DNA of 62,449 bases from Entomohabitans teleogrylli (GTDB taxonomy: Bacteria; Pseudomonadota; Gammaproteobacteria; Enterobacterales; Enterobacteriaceae). Below, one piece after another: positions 16,122-24,444 of the stretch. The notes beneath the pieces are model-generated. The model ran no database searches and was not told where the DNA came from. It saw only the letters and a program-made list of their open reading frames with translations. Location of the stretch: contig NZ_LLXO01000031.1 in NCBI RefSeq assembly GCF_001484765.1, positions 1 through 62,449 of the forward strand, in the 5' to 3' direction. The position numbers were made by a program, and so were the translations under genes. Every line of letters starts with the position of its first letter. The stretch's first letter is position 1.

Positions 16122-18449
16122 ATGAAGGAACAGCCAGAAGCATTTTCCGTTCAGTTTCTCAATGTCATCAATTACCGGTTTAGCCGCGATAATCGCCTGT
16201 ATCTGATGCTGGTACTGAAGGGCAACGTCAGATTGTCAGTGGCAGGCGCCACGCCGCTGAAGGTTAACAAAGGCCAGGTACAGGTCATTAACCGCAACAG
16301 CGACTGGCAACTCGACGGCGACCAGGACAATATGGTGATTGTGGTGGCGCTCTCGCCGCTATGGTTGTTTAGCGGCGGGGAAGGGCTGGCCCACAGCCAC
16401 TTCAGCCTTGGAAATACCCCCTCGCCCTGGCAGGCGTCGCGGCTCAACCAGTTGATTAGCCATATTGCGATACTGTGGCTCAAAAAAAACAACGACACCT
16501 GGCGGCTGGAGGTCAACAAGGCCCTGCTCGACATTTTGTGCATTCTGACCCAGCACTTTAGCTGCGCGCCGCCCGCGGTATCCGCGACGGGTTTCAGCCC
16601 GCGGGTGAGCAAGGTGATTGCTCTGATTGAAGAGCGTTACCGGGAAAAACTCGCCCTGCAGCAGGTGGCGGCCCAGTTGCACATCACGGTGTCGCACCTT
16701 TCCAGGCAGTTCGCCAGTGAGACCGGGATGAATTTTCGCGCTTTCCTGACCGGGGTGCGTTTCAACCACGCCGTACGGGAAATCGCCCTGACCACTCAGC
16801 CGATCGGCGCGATTGTCAGCGACAGCGGTTTCAGCTCTTTCCGGCGCTTTTCAGCGCTGTTTCGCCAGCGCTACGGCACTCACCCCAGCGCCTGGCGCCA
16901 CGACGTTAAAGCGGGCAATATCCCGTTTGCCGGGGACCAGAAGTTACTGGATCAGGGCACCAGCGACACCCGCCAGATAAGCCCCATGGAACTGTTTTCC
17001 CTGCTGTCCGCCAACCCTGGCAATGCCCCGCTGACCCCGGCGCTGAAAAATGATCTGCGCAGCGAGCAAATTCATCTGCAGCCCGGCGCCGCCAGCGGAA
17101 CGGTAGCAGCCCGCCACTATGTGATCGCCGTGGGCAGTTTTGACGAGCTGCTGAAACAACATATTCAACAACAGCTGATTTGCCTGAAAGAACGCTTTCC
17201 GGATTTTCAGGTTGAGGTCGGCGATCCGCTTTCCGACACCTTTATTCCGCGCAATATCTATACCGGTGAGATCAGCCCCACCTGGTCGCCGTGGAGCAAC
17301 CTCGACATTGCCTGTAATTTTCTCAAGCGTCTTGGCATCAGCCCGATGATCCGCCTGGCGCCGGAAGCCGCCTCGCTGCTCAACAGCGAACATCTGGTGC
17401 AGCTAAGGGAATTTATTACCCACAATATTCTGCTGCTCGGCAGGGAGTATGTGCAGAGCTGGTCGTTTATCCTCGATATGCGATCGCTGAAGATGCTGCA
17501 AACCGCGAAACGGCTGACGCTCAGCCAGACGCTGCTGGATATGGTGCGTCACCTGTTGCCGGCGTGCCGGATTGGCCTGACGCTGTGCCAGCGCGAAGAT
17601 TATGAACAGTTGTTGTCCGGCGAACTGATCGAACAGATCGATTTTATCGGCCTGTCGGTTTCCCCCAACGAGCAGCACGATTTCAGTAGCGCCCCCGACT
17701 ATACGCCGCCGGAAAATCACTATGTGATCCGCCAGCAACTGGAAGGGATGATCCGCCTGTTCCGCAAACACGGGGTTCACAGCCCACTGTATCTCCAGTC
17801 GTGGAGTACGCTGACCGGCAACACGCTGATGACCAACGGCCTGTTCTTTCGCGGCGCCCTGCTGATGGATATGCTGCTGTCGCTGCCGGAAGAGGTAAGC
17901 ATGCTCGGGCTGTGGCTGAACTCCGAATTACAGAACGAGGTCTCATCGGCGCAAGTGATCGAAAATAACAGCCTGTCGCTGTTTTTTATCGCCACCACCA
18001 AACGGCCGATTTTCCATATCATCACCCTCAAGGAGCGCCTGCAGGGTGCGGTGTTCTCTTCCGGCCCCAACTGGGTGGCGACCCGCGAAGGCAATACTTA
18101 TCGCCTGTTGCTACTGAATCCGGTGACCATCAACCCGCTACTGTCGGTTCAGGAGCACTTGCTGAATGACTACGGCAAGCGCTTCAGCGTGCGTTTCTCG
18201 CTGGAGCAGACGGGGATCTGGCGCATTAAGCAGTGGATGTTCGATCAGAAAAATGGCGCGCTCTATTACCAGTATGGACTGCACCCGACCCTGTACGATC
18301 GGGATGAAGAGACCATGCACTACATTAGCCAACGTTCGGAGCCGACCCTCAGCGTGCGCGATGAACGAATCCCCGGCCACTGGGTCACGGATATTGTAAT
18401 GGATATTAATGCGGTCTGTTTTCTGGAACTGGTCAGGGTGGCGGACTAA
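16122..18449 (+). CDS. AraC-family regulator fused to a GH39/TIM-barrel-like C-terminal domain
   Basis: The 775-residue protein has an N-terminal cupin-like sensor (about 1-110), an AraC double helix-turn-helix (about 165-265; LALQQVAAQLHITVSHLSRQ, FSSFRRFSALFRQRYGTHPS) and a long C-terminal region (about 300-775). That region contains HYVIAVGSFDELLKQHIQQQ, SPTWSPWSNLDIACNFLKRLG, YVQSWSFILDMRSLKMLQ and LSLPEEVSMLGLWLNSE. Its layout resembles AraC regulators carrying a glycoside-hydrolase-39-like barrel used for sensing. Classical GH39 catalytic glutamates are not obvious, so it is probably not an enzyme. It diverges from the M20 gene. The effector may be an oligosaccharide or glycoside; unknown. 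Confidence 0.8.
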   Translation: MKEQPEAFSVQFLNVINYRFSRDNRLYLMLVLKGNVRLSVAGATPLKVNKGQVQVINRNSDWQLDGDQDNMVIVVALSPLWLFSGGEGLAHSHFSLGNTPSPWQASRLNQLISHIAILWLKKNNDTWRLEVNKALLDILCILTQHFSCAPPAVSATGFSPRVSKVIALIEERYREKLALQQVAAQLHITVSHLSRQFASETGMNFRAFLTGVRFNHAVREIALTTQPIGAIVSDSGFSSFRRFSALFRQRYGTHPSAWRHDVKAGNIPFAGDQKLLDQGTSDTRQISPMELFSLLSANPGNAPLTPALKNDLRSEQIHLQPGAASGTVAARHYVIAVGSFDELLKQHIQQQLICLKERFPDFQVEVGDPLSDTFIPRNIYTGEISPTWSPWSNLDIACNFLKRLGISPMIRLAPEAASLLNSEHLVQLREFITHNILLLGREYVQSWSFILDMRSLKMLQTAKRLTLSQTLLDMVRHLLPACRIGLTLCQREDYEQLLSGELIEQIDFIGLSVSPNEQHDFSSAPDYTPPENHYVIRQQLEGMIRLFRKHGVHSPLYLQSWSTLTGNTLMTNGLFFRGALLMDMLLSLPEEVSMLGLWLNSELQNEVSSAQVIENNSLSLFFIATTKRPIFHIITLKERLQGAVFSSGPNWVATREGNTYRLLLLNPVTINPLLSVQEHLLNDYGKRFSVRFSLEQTGIWRIKQWMFDQKNGALYYQYGLHPTLYDRDEETMHYISQRSEPTLSVRDERIPGHWVTDIVMDINAVCFLELVRVAD

Positions 18450-18450
18450 C

Positions 18451-18473
18451 GCGCCGGCACGGGCCGCCGGCGC
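18451..18473. terminator. Hairpin between convergent AraC-fusion and uxuR genes
   Basis: GCGCCGGC and GCCGGCGC pair perfectly over a 7-nt loop, directly after the AraC-fusion stop and before the uxuR stop. No T-run follows on either strand, so factor-independent termination is uncertain. Confidence 0.4.
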
Positions 18474-18496
18474 TCAGCAATACCCTATAGCGCGGG

Positions 18497-19273
18497 TTAC
18501 TGGCTGACTTCCGGCAGCGGCCATGACTCAAAGAGATAGCCGTCGAAGTTAATATCATCGGTATCAGAGAGCTCCAGCAGGCGGTTTTTAACATTCTCGA
18601 GGTGCTGCCACATGGCCAGTTTGGCGGCGGCGGGATCTTTTTTAATCAGCGCCGCGAGGATTTGCAAATGGTCGGTCAGCCACTCATTGCGGTAGTGGGT
18701 ATCTTTCAGGTGGCTGTGCAGTTGGATCCACATCGGGTTGTTTTCACGCCACTGCCAGGACTGTTTGAACAGCTCCACCAGCAGGCTGTTATGGGTCGCC
18801 TCGGCAATCGCCAGGTGAAACAGCATGTCGCCGGTTTCGTGGTTTTCGCTAATCAGATCCTGCTCCTGAATCTGCAGCGCGCTGCGCATTTTGGTGATGT
18901 CATCGCGGGTCGCCTGCAACGCGGCAAACTCGGCAATATTGCTTTCCAGCAACTGGCGGGCCTGCAACAGTTCAAAAGGGCCGGCGCCGTTGCACTGGGA
19001 CATTTTTTTCCCCGCGCCGTCGCCGCTTCCGGCAACATTCTGCGGCATTTCAAGGACAAATACCCCCGCCCCGCGACGCACTTCAACAATGCCTTCAATC
19101 TCCAGCATGATCAGCGCTTCGCGCACGATGGTACGACTGACCGCCAGCCGATCGGCGATCTCGCGCTCCGGAGGCAGCCGGCTGCCAACGGTATAGTTAT
19201 CCTGAACGATCATCGCGCGCAGTACCGCGCCGACTTCCTGATAAGGGCGTTGTTGAGCTGGGGTTGGTTTCAT
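18497..19273 (-). CDS. uxuR: UxuR-type GntR/FadR-family repressor of hexuronate genes
   Basis: The 258-residue regulator has a winged helix at residues 1-75 (RPYQEVGAVLRAMIVQ, RLPPEREIADRLAVSRTIVR, MLEIEGIVEVRRGAGVFVLE) and an FCD ligand domain (FELLQARQLLESNIAEFAA, FHLAIAEATHNSLLVELFKQ, AAKLAMWQHLENVKNRLLEL). It follows E. coli UxuR almost domain for domain, ending in GYLFESWPLPEV. UxuR binds fructuronate and represses hexuronate genes. The ATG at 19273 gives the family start MKPTPAQQRPYQEV; the upstream extension is not conserved. It is divergent from a hexuronate-type carrier with operator matches between. uxuAB are not adjacent, so this could be the main UxuR or a paralogue. Confidence 0.88.
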   Translation of the reverse strand: MKPTPAQQRPYQEVGAVLRAMIVQDNYTVGSRLPPEREIADRLAVSRTIVREALIMLEIEGIVEVRRGAGVFVLEMPQNVAGSGDGAGKKMSQCNGAGPFELLQARQLLESNIAEFAALQATRDDITKMRSALQIQEQDLISENHETGDMLFHLAIAEATHNSLLVELFKQSWQWRENNPMWIQLHSHLKDTHYRNEWLTDHLQILAALIKKDPAAAKLAMWQHLENVKNRLLELSDTDDINFDGYLFESWPLPEVSQ

Positions 19274-19423
19274 AGCAATACCGGTTTCACTAAAGTCAAA
19301 GGCGCTGAATGTAGGAAGAATTTTTTGACTATAGCATAACTTGTCAGTCAACTATACCTCTCTGAGAGATGCCATAAAAACCAGAAATATCAAACAGAAA
19401 GACAATAAAAACGCCACTTTTGC

Positions 19424-19684
19424 TCATCGATTTTCAGCAGCACCGCAAAATTGGTTAATCAATTCTCCGCTGATCTGCCCTTCCACAGCAGTCTGGCGTA
19501 ATATTTCCTGCCCCGATACGCCACACCCCGGCAATTTCTGCCCCTGAAACAGGCGTTTGTTACGGCTACCCGCCAGCACGCTTTCGGCCCGCGCTTCTGC
19601 CGATACCACGCCCCGCCGGCGCGCAACCTGATACTCCTCCTGCACTGTCCGCGCCGTTTTGATATCAGACCAATTGATACTATG
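19424..19684 (-). CDS. Doubtful small open frame inside the uxuR-transporter interval
   Basis: An 86-codon frame from ATG 19684 reads MHSINWSDIKTARTVQEEYQ onward, with coding-like composition at its start. I do not recognise it, there is no good ribosome site, and two operator-like sequences lie on or beside its ends. It may be a decayed gene or chance. Confidence 0.25.
   Translation of the reverse strand, partial: HSINWSDIKTARTVQEEYQVARRRGVVSAEARAESVLAGSRNKRLFQGQKLPGCGVSGQEILRQTAVEGQISGELINQFCGAAENR
19447..19464. promoter_or_regulatory. UxuR/ExuR-like operator A
   Basis: AAAATTGGTTAATCAATT resembles the UxuR/ExuR consensus AAATTGGTATACCAATTT, with perfect AATTG/CAATT arms. It lies about 175 bp upstream of uxuR and is a candidate autoregulatory site. 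Confidence 0.5.
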
Positions 19685-19701
19685 CATTTCATCCATTGCT
19701 T

Positions 19702-19719
19702 AAATTGGTCAACCAAATT
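19702..19719. promoter_or_regulatory. UxuR/ExuR-like operator B
   Basis: AAATTGGTCAACCAAATT contains the symmetrical core TTGGT-ca-ACCAA, the best match of the three to the UxuR/ExuR consensus. A half site (GATACCAATT) follows at 19743-19752. Confidence 0.65.
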
Positions 19720-19849
19720 GTCATTTATTTGCGCATTTTGGGATACCAATTGAAGAAACCAGAGACTAATCACATAAATATGCGCTTTTTTATGCAGAAT
19801 GACAGCTACATCCTGATGAGACCGGGAAAAGTTGCATAACGCCTTGATG

Positions 19850-19864
19850 AATTGGTACACCACC
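19850..19864. promoter_or_regulatory. UxuR/ExuR-like operator C close to the transporter start
   Basis: AATTGGTACACCACC keeps TTGGT-ac-ACCA and lies about 58 bp before the carrier start, where a bound repressor would block the promoter or early transcription. Confidence 0.55.
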
Positions 19865-19921
19865 CGGTTTAACGCTAACATCAGCAGACGCCAAACGAAC
19901 CCTACAGGAATGGCTAACTAC

Positions 19922-21214
19922 ATGAAAAAGATAAAAAACTTTCGATGGTACATGATACTACTGGTGTGCTTCATTACCATTATTAACTACTTAGACAGAA
20001 CCGCACTGGGCGTTGCCGCGCCGACCATCATGGAAACCACCGGCATCACCAAGGAACAATATTCGTGGATCGTCAGCGCCTTCCAGCTGGCATATACCAT
20101 CGGCCAGCCGATCATGGGGTTCTTTATTGACACCATCGGCCTGAAACTCGGCTTCTTTATCTGCGCCATCATCTGGGGACTGGCCACCATGGGGCACGCC
20201 CTGACTGGTACCTGGCAGGGGCTGGGCTTCATGCGCGCCATTATGGGGTTCAGCGAAGCCTCCGCGATCCCGGCCGGGGTGAAAACCGCCTCAACGTGGT
20301 TCCCGGCCAAAGAGCGCGGTATCGCCACCGGCGTATTCAACATGGGCACCTCGTTCGGCGCGATGCTGGCGCCGCCGCTGATCGCCTGGTGTATTATGTT
20401 CCACAGCTGGCAGTTCGCGTTTATCGTTTCCGGTAGCCTGGCGATTATCGCTGCCTTTATCTGGCTGTTTTTCTATAAAGATCCGAAAGATGCCAAACGG
20501 CTTTCCGACGAAGAGCTGGCGTATATTGAAGCCGGGCAGGAAAAACACCTGCAGTCGACCACCAAAGAGAAAACTTCGGTACTCAATATCATTCGCCAGC
20601 GTAACTTCTGGGGTATTGGTATCGCCCGCTTCCTGGCGGATCCGGCCTGGGGAACCATTAACTTCTGGGTACCGATTTTCTTTGTCGAAACCCTGCACTT
20701 CAGCCTTAAAGAGATAGCCATGTTTGTCTGGCTGCCATTCCTGATGGCCGACCTCGGCTGTCTGGCCAGCGGCTTTGTCGCTAAGTTCTTCAATGACCGC
20801 GGCGTCACGCTGATCAACTCGCGGCGTATCACTTTTACCATCGGCGCGGTGATCATGACCACCATTGGCCTGGTGAGCATTGTCGAAAACCCTTACCTGG
20901 CGGTGTTCCTGATTAGTCTGGGCGGTTTTGCCCACCAGTTGCTGTCCACCGTTGCCGCCACCCTCGGCGCCGACCTGTTCAAAAAGAACGAAGTGGCTAC
21001 CGCGGTCGGTATGGCTGGCGCCTGCGCCTGGTCAGGACAGTTGATTTTCAACTTATTTATCGGCGCCTTTGTCGGCATCATCGGCTTCGGTCCGTTCTTT
21101 ATTGCACTGGCGGTCTTCGACCTGATTGGCGCCGTCGCGCTGTGGGTATTTATTAAAGAAGAGAACAATCAACCGGGCTCTGATCACGACGCCCCGCTGG
21201 TTACGTCTCACTAG
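19922..21214 (+). CDS. MFS anion:cation symporter, ExuT-like hexuronate transporter
   Basis: The 430-residue, 12-helix inner-membrane carrier imports sugar acids with protons. It aligns in pattern with E. coli ExuT: MKKIKNFRWYMILLV at the N-terminus, then AIPAGVKTASTWFPAKERGI, MGTSFGAMLAPPL, FLADPAWGTINFW and LGGFAHQLLST. It is clearly not ExuT itself (NYLDRTALGVAAP replaces the ExuT loop), so a second hexuronate or aldonate carrier is likely. The ATG at 19922 matches the ExuT start; an ATG at 19910 is too close to the AGGA site. It is divergent from uxuR, with operators between, and followed by a strong terminator. Confidence 0.87.
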   Translation: MKKIKNFRWYMILLVCFITIINYLDRTALGVAAPTIMETTGITKEQYSWIVSAFQLAYTIGQPIMGFFIDTIGLKLGFFICAIIWGLATMGHALTGTWQGLGFMRAIMGFSEASAIPAGVKTASTWFPAKERGIATGVFNMGTSFGAMLAPPLIAWCIMFHSWQFAFIVSGSLAIIAAFIWLFFYKDPKDAKRLSDEELAYIEAGQEKHLQSTTKEKTSVLNIIRQRNFWGIGIARFLADPAWGTINFWVPIFFVETLHFSLKEIAMFVWLPFLMADLGCLASGFVAKFFNDRGVTLINSRRITFTIGAVIMTTIGLVSIVENPYLAVFLISLGGFAHQLLSTVAATLGADLFKKNEVATAVGMAGACAWSGQLIFNLFIGAFVGIIGFGPFFIALAVFDLIGAVALWVFIKEENNQPGSDHDAPLVTSH

Positions 21215-21267
21215 AGATGTTTGTATGGGTATGGCCTACAGCCATACCCGGTTTCCAGGGGATAACG

Positions 21268-21296
21268 CGCTGCGCCGTCATGGCGCAGCGTTTTTT
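21268..21296 (+). terminator. Rho-independent terminator after the hexuronate carrier
   Basis: CGCTGCGCC and GGCGCAGCG form a perfect 9-bp stem with loop GTCAT, followed by six T residues. It lies 53 bp past the carrier stop. Confidence 0.92.
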
Positions 21297-22085
21297 AGCG
21301 CCAACTTCCGGAGTAACCGAGCCCTCCAGTCTGTAACCGCCTGACATTACGCCACAACGACCTTTCCATTGGTACAACCCCCGAAACTACCCCTGTTACC
21401 CTTTTTTCCGCCGCCTGAGTCGCCCCGCCAGCCACCTTAAAACCAGCCCCCGGCGTTGATAGCGTATAAACCACCAGCGCAGATCGCTGATGAAACGATA
21501 CGCCAGCCATAATCGGCCTGGTTACGTCGATCAGATTATGCGTTTTTACCGCAAGATAAATAAAGTGACACTCTGGATACAGATCAATTTCGCATTTTTT
21601 CACCACCAATAATCGTGGTAAATCACTCATCAATACAACCATATATTAACACTTACAAAACAACCTATCTAAATACATCTTTAACGCCCCCTGCCATAAA
21701 ATTATTTTTTGTGCATTTCGTGCTATTTTTCGACGCTATTTCCGGTAAATTGACAAGCAAAAGTCCTGGAGTGGTCGAGAATATTCCTGGAACATAATGC
21801 TGCAGACAAGAGACTTATCCACATCAATGGCTGCCCTCTAATCTAACCCAGCGTCAGACAGCAGCCTGACGTAAATGACATCATCAGAATTTTCTGCATC
21901 CCCGCGGCAGACCGGAACTCAAAATATGATTTGCTAAAAAAAATATGATCCATAAAATCTCATGAAAAGATTGAAATGAACATTTCCTCATTCAGGATTG
22001 ATGCACCAGAAACACATATCACCTCGACTGACATAATCGGCATTATTTAATCGCTTTACCTTTGTACCCAAGGATTCAGAAGACA
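21297..22085. other. Long AT-rich interval without a supported gene
   Basis: From 21650 the DNA becomes AT-rich, leading into the fimbrial locus. A 115-codon minus-strand frame (21295-21642) exists but has no ribosome site, no recognisable domain, and runs through the terminator at 21268-21296, so I do not annotate it. No repeats or RNA genes were recognised. Confidence 0.5.
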
Positions 22086-22592
22086 ATGGAAAGTCATCCT
22101 GTTATATGGCCCAATCATAATCTTTTTTTAGAGATCGGATTCACCAGTCTTTTAAAAAACAGATTTTGCAACCACCAATTCAACGAAGTGATTTTCGTCG
22201 ACTTTTCTATATACAACATAAAGCTATTCACCAACGATGAATGGATAACCTTTCTTGAGAAGACCGCGATGCGTATCGTATTAATTTATGATAAGCATAT
22301 GGAGGCGTTAGCGAATTACTGGCTACGGGTTTCACTGCGAATAACCCGGGCGATTGCCATTCGCGATAGCTACCGATTCCTGAGCATTGAACATAGCCGG
22401 GATTACTGGCGCCCGTCTGGTAAAAAAAAGCTGACCGAAACGGAACTGCTGATACTGGATTTATTCCTCGCAGGAAACTCCGTGAGAGACATATCATATC
22501 GCCTTGATTTTAATGAAAAAAGAATATACACCCTGCAATACTCATTAGAAAAGAAACTGGGTATTCGCATGAAAGCTATTCTTACCATTTAA
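22086..22592 (+). CDS. LuxR-type helix-turn-helix regulator, left flank of fimbrial locus
   Basis: The 168-residue protein has an N-terminal receiver-like fold without a clear phosphoacceptor (EVIFVDFSIYNIKLFTNDEW, MRIVLIYDKHMEALANYW). A C-terminal LuxR-type helix-turn-helix follows (LTETELLILDLFLAGNSVRD, ISYRLDFNEKRIYTLQYSL). FimW-like and similar regulators of enteric fimbriae have this layout. The ATG at 22086 has AAGGA upstream; a TTG at 22062 is possible. It is clearly related to the product of 31294-31923 on the other side of the locus (shared IIFVDFSI / EVIFVDFSI, NDEW / HDEW and YSSQYSL / YTLQYSL motifs). Confidence 0.75.
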   Translation: MESHPVIWPNHNLFLEIGFTSLLKNRFCNHQFNEVIFVDFSIYNIKLFTNDEWITFLEKTAMRIVLIYDKHMEALANYWLRVSLRITRAIAIRDSYRFLSIEHSRDYWRPSGKKKLTETELLILDLFLAGNSVRDISYRLDFNEKRIYTLQYSLEKKLGIRMKAILTI

Positions 22593-22716
22593 AAACGCTG
22601 CTTATCTGTTTAACATTTACCAAAAAACAAATATCATTACATTATTTTTCACAGCCCTTCATAAATAAACAATCACATCCGCACTGCTAATATCCTGGTG
22701 ATTTAATCAACTACCT

Positions 22717-22752
22717 CCCCCCGTAAATGTCACGTTTCCGGGGGTTTTGTGT
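22717..22752 (+). terminator. Rho-independent terminator after the LuxR-type gene
   Basis: CCCCCCG pairs with CGGGGG over a 15-nt loop that can itself pair partly, followed by TTTTGTGTTTT. It isolates the regulator from the pilin operon. Confidence 0.7.
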
Positions 22753-23259
22753 TTTATTATTTTTGCTTCCCTCGCCTCCCCTGACGCCCTTACATCACCC
22801 TATTCAGAGTGATAAAAGAAGATGGGCATACTTACTTTCAGCAAGGTAATCATCTTATTAGCCAGGAGTTTTTTAATTACCAATAAAAATCAACGAAAAA
22901 TTCTTATACAATATATCGGAATTTTGCCATTAAAAAGATAAAAAAACCATATAAAAAGCCAAAATATAGATTATAAGTTCAAGTTACAAACAAAATACAC
23001 ACATAAAAAACCACAATAAACGAAGCAACAAGCAGTTAAATCCATATTTACTTCAAAATGCAATTTTATATTCCAAAATAAATTATCTGTAGATATTATC
23101 TGTTCCAGACGCAAAGCTAGTCTAATGGAAGTGAAATAACTTACTTTATTATGACAATCAATCCCATGTTCATCAGGGATAGGTGCGTCAGGACGTTGTA
23201 ATAAATAACTCTTTGGATATGTTGGACATATCCTGTGCTGCACTAAAAAGGAAATTAAT
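22753..23259. promoter_or_regulatory. AT-rich leader of the fimbrial operon with a 19-bp palindrome
   Basis: About 500 bp of AT-rich DNA precedes the major pilin. At 23215-23233 GGATATGT-tgg-ACATATCC is a perfect 8-bp-arm inverted repeat, 26 bp before the pilin start. No second copy was found upstream, so it is not one end of an obvious invertible switch. It could be an operator or an mRNA leader hairpin. AAGGAAATTAAT is the ribosome site. Confidence 0.55.
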
Positions 23260-23790
23260 ATGAAACTGAATAAAATTGCTTCCGCTATCGCACTGGTTGC
23301 AGGCATCGCTGCTTTTGGCGCTAATGCCGATCAGGGTTCAGGCACTGTCACTTTTAATGGTTCGATCATTGATGCGCCGTGCTCCATCAACCCGGTATCT
23401 TCTAACCAGACCGTAGACCTGGGCCAGGTTACCGTGGCAGAACTGAGTGACAGCAAAACGTCCACTCCGCGCAATTTTAACATCCTGCTGGAAAACTGCG
23501 TGCTTGATGCAGAAGGTAATGCGCCTTCCGTAAGCCTGACCTTCGGCGGCGCAACGGCTGATACCGCTAAGAAACTGCTGGGCATCACCGGCACTGCTAG
23601 CGGTGCTGGCGTTGCGGTCACTGATGGTGCCGGCACCCAGATCACCTTCGGCACCGCGACTCCGGTTCGTCAATTGATCGTTGGCAACAACACCCTGGCC
23701 TTCTCTGCTTACATGCAGGGCCTGAGCGGCGCAACGCCGACCGAAGGTAGCTTCATCAGCGTGACTGATTTCACCCTGGACTACCAGTAA
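23260..23790 (+). CDS. Major fimbrial subunit (type 1/MR-P-like pilin)
   Basis: The 176-residue pilin has a signal peptide (MKLNKIASAIALVAGIAAFG, cleavage after GANA) and a donor strand with alternating hydrophobics (SGTVTFNGSIIDAPC). The disulphide cysteines are in DAPCSINP and LENCVLD, and the penultimate tyrosine motif (DYQ at the end) is recognised by the chaperone. It is secreted to the periplasm and polymerised through the usher. It is first in the operon with the strongest ribosome site and a long leader, as expected of the most abundant subunit. Confidence 0.93.
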   Translation: MKLNKIASAIALVAGIAAFGANADQGSGTVTFNGSIIDAPCSINPVSSNQTVDLGQVTVAELSDSKTSTPRNFNILLENCVLDAEGNAPSVSLTFGGATADTAKKLLGITGTASGAGVAVTDGAGTQITFGTATPVRQLIVGNNTLAFSAYMQGLSGATPTEGSFISVTDFTLDYQ

Positions 23791-23856
23791 CAGATTCGTT
23801 TTTAGCTTCTGTCATGCCCCGGCTTAATCGGCCGGGGAGTTACTCAGGGAAATAAT

Positions 23857-24381
23857 ATGAATATCCGTTCATGTTTTACGCTGTTTTGCATATTTTTTAT
23901 TCCCTTGAAAATTCATGCCGGTTATGCCGATCGCGGTGAAGTCACTTTCCCCGGGCAAATCGTTGCCGCGGCTTGTAGTCTGCACACTGATGATATCTGG
24001 CAAGAAATAGATTTTGGCATATTGCCGCTCAGCGCAATCCGCGATGGCAATAGCATTCAGGAAAAACCCGTTAACCTGAGATTAATGAATTGTTTCCTGG
24101 ATACCGACCACAATACACATAACGTAGACGTGATGTTTGAGGGCGAGAGCGACAAGAAAAACCCTCAGTTATTTAAAGTCACCGGGAGCGCACGCGGCGT
24201 TGCTTTAAAACTTACCGATGCTGGTGGAAATATGGCATCGCCAGGCAGGATAACCAACTGGCTGGTTGAAAATCCCTATGAACAACGCCTGAATTACAAC
24301 TTAAGTGTCGTGAGAAATGGAAATACATTTGCCGTGGGGGACTGGAGCGGAGTAATCCGTTTTGTTATGCAATATCAATAA
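23857..24381 (+). CDS. Minor fimbrial subunit, MrpB/FimI-like position
   Basis: The 174-residue exported pilin-like protein has a signal peptide (MNIRSCFTLFCIFFIPLKIH, cleavage near AGYA), an N-terminal strand GEVTFPGQIVAAAC, paired cysteines (AAACSLHT and LMNCFLD) and the C-terminal VMQYQ chaperone-recognition motif. It sits between the major pilin and the usher, as MrpB does in MR/P fimbriae, where the equivalent acts in assembly or anchoring. GGGAAATAAT precedes the ATG. Functional role is by position. Confidence 0.85.
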   Translation: MNIRSCFTLFCIFFIPLKIHAGYADRGEVTFPGQIVAAACSLHTDDIWQEIDFGILPLSAIRDGNSIQEKPVNLRLMNCFLDTDHNTHNVDVMFEGESDKKNPQLFKVTGSARGVALKLTDAGGNMASPGRITNWLVENPYEQRLNYNLSVVRNGNTFAVGDWSGVIRFVMQYQ

Positions 24382-24444
24382 TTGCCCACCCTTACCCGCC
24401 TCCACGCTTGATGTTTTCTCATTACTATCAATAACCTGCATTAT

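Noticed and set aside
21295-21642. 115-codon minus-strand frame after the hexuronate carrier
   Set aside because: No ribosome site, no recognisable domain, and it runs into the strong terminator at 21268-21296.
22753-23259. Invertible phase-variation switch upstream of the major pilin
   Set aside because: Only one palindrome is present; there is no second inverted copy and no recombinase gene in the locus.
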